Part shown: positions 38,456-38,531 of the stretch, piece by piece
Layout: the number at the start of each line of letters is the position of its first letter
Position numbering within the stretch: position 1 is the stretch's first letter
Source: an uncultured Flavonifractor sp.
GTDB lineage: Bacteria > Bacillota > Clostridia > Oscillospirales > Oscillospiraceae
Assembly (NCBI GenBank): GCA_944385625.1
Contig: CALWXZ010000010.1
Location: 1-38,531 of the forward strand
DNA: 38,531 nucleotides
Direction: 5' to 3'
Made by a program: the position numbers and the translations under genes
The notes under the pieces: model-generated
Databases searched by the model: none
Told to the model about the DNA's origin: nothing
The model's input: the letters and a program-made list of their open reading frames with translations, nothing else

Positions 38456-38531
38456 TGCTATTAGGGAGAAGGAATTCTCCGTACGGGAGGAGGAACTCTC
38501 CGTTCGGGAGAAGGAATTCTCCCTAATAGCA
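38456..38531. repeat. Palindromic repeat element made of three 21-bp units
   Basis: Outer arms TGCTATTAGGGAGAA (38456-38470) and their exact complement (38517-38531) enclose 46 bp. Inside, a unit GGGAGAAGGAATTCTCC recurs three times (from 38464, 38485 and 38506) with a 21-bp period, the middle copy diverged. Units 1 and 3 fold as GGAGAA-GGAA-TTCTCC, a GNRA-capped hairpin. The right arm ends exactly at the window edge, so it may continue. It lies about 48 bp after the mglB stop with no T-run in view. It may be a dispersed REP-like element or an intercistronic stabiliser. Confidence 0.75.

Noticed and set aside
38408..38531. CRISPR array at the window end
   Set aside because: The 21-bp units are contiguous hairpins without spacers and there are no cas genes, so this is a palindromic repeat element.

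Overview
The window is about 38.5 kb of GC-rich DNA with Firmicute-type signals: strong AGGAGG ribosome binding sites, consensus sigma-A promoters, lipoprotein signal peptides, and DUF4317, DUF4364, DUF3048 and DUF624/YesL proteins typical of Clostridia. A GC-rich gut member of the Oscillospiraceae (Flavonifractor, Lawsonibacter or Intestinimonas-like) is the best guess. This is inference from gene content and base composition only. No phage, transposase, CRISPR array or rRNA was seen.

Layout. (1) 1-2118, + strand: the 3' part of hflX, a GNAT acetyltransferase and a YigZ/IMPACT protein, closed by a bidirectional terminator. (2) 2163-10330, - strand: a molybdenum operon. Read in its own direction it has a promoter, a Moco-type riboswitch with an intrinsic terminator, a molybdopterin-binding MoeA-like protein with a Cys-rich tail, moeA, moaC, mobB, moaA, a MOSC protein, moaB/mogA, a second Moco-type riboswitch, and modABC. 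moaD and moaE are not present. (3) 10328-15458: housekeeping and accessory genes: gluQ, a DUF3048 lipoprotein, DUF4364, two tRNA-Leu genes (GAG, CAG) behind a perfect consensus promoter, DUF4317 and a YesL-like membrane protein. (4) 15462-31195: a hexuronate catabolic locus. A divergent FCD-type GntR regulator faces uxaC across an AT-rich intergenic region with repeated ATATATCA elements. After uxaC come an amino-acid-type ABC ATPase, two tandem bicupin paralogs, two tandem TIM-barrel epimerase/isomerase paralogs, the solute-binding lipoprotein and permease of the same ABC system, then uxuB, uxuA, kdgA, kdgK, uxaB and uxaA. (5) 31227-32812: pyruvate kinase with its own promoter and terminator. 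(6) 32854-38531: a YesN-type response regulator, a YesM-type histidine kinase, a LacI-type sugar-binding lipoprotein, then an MglB-like galactose/glucose-binding lipoprotein, and a palindromic repeat at the window edge.

How it works together. The locus encodes both Ashwell branches. Glucuronate goes through UxaC, UxuB and UxuA, and galacturonate through UxaC, UxaB and UxaA, to 2-keto-3-deoxygluconate. KdgK and KdgA then give pyruvate and glyceraldehyde 3-phosphate. The only transporter inside the locus is of the polar amino-acid family, an unusual partner for uronate genes. The four proteins between its ATPase and its binding protein have no obvious step in the known pathway. In each tandem pair the first copy has lost canonical metal ligands while the second keeps them. 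This module is the best candidate for undescribed biology here. The molybdenum operon is probably controlled twice by its end product through two riboswitches. The last region looks like a three-component sugar sensor controlling an Mgl-type transporter.
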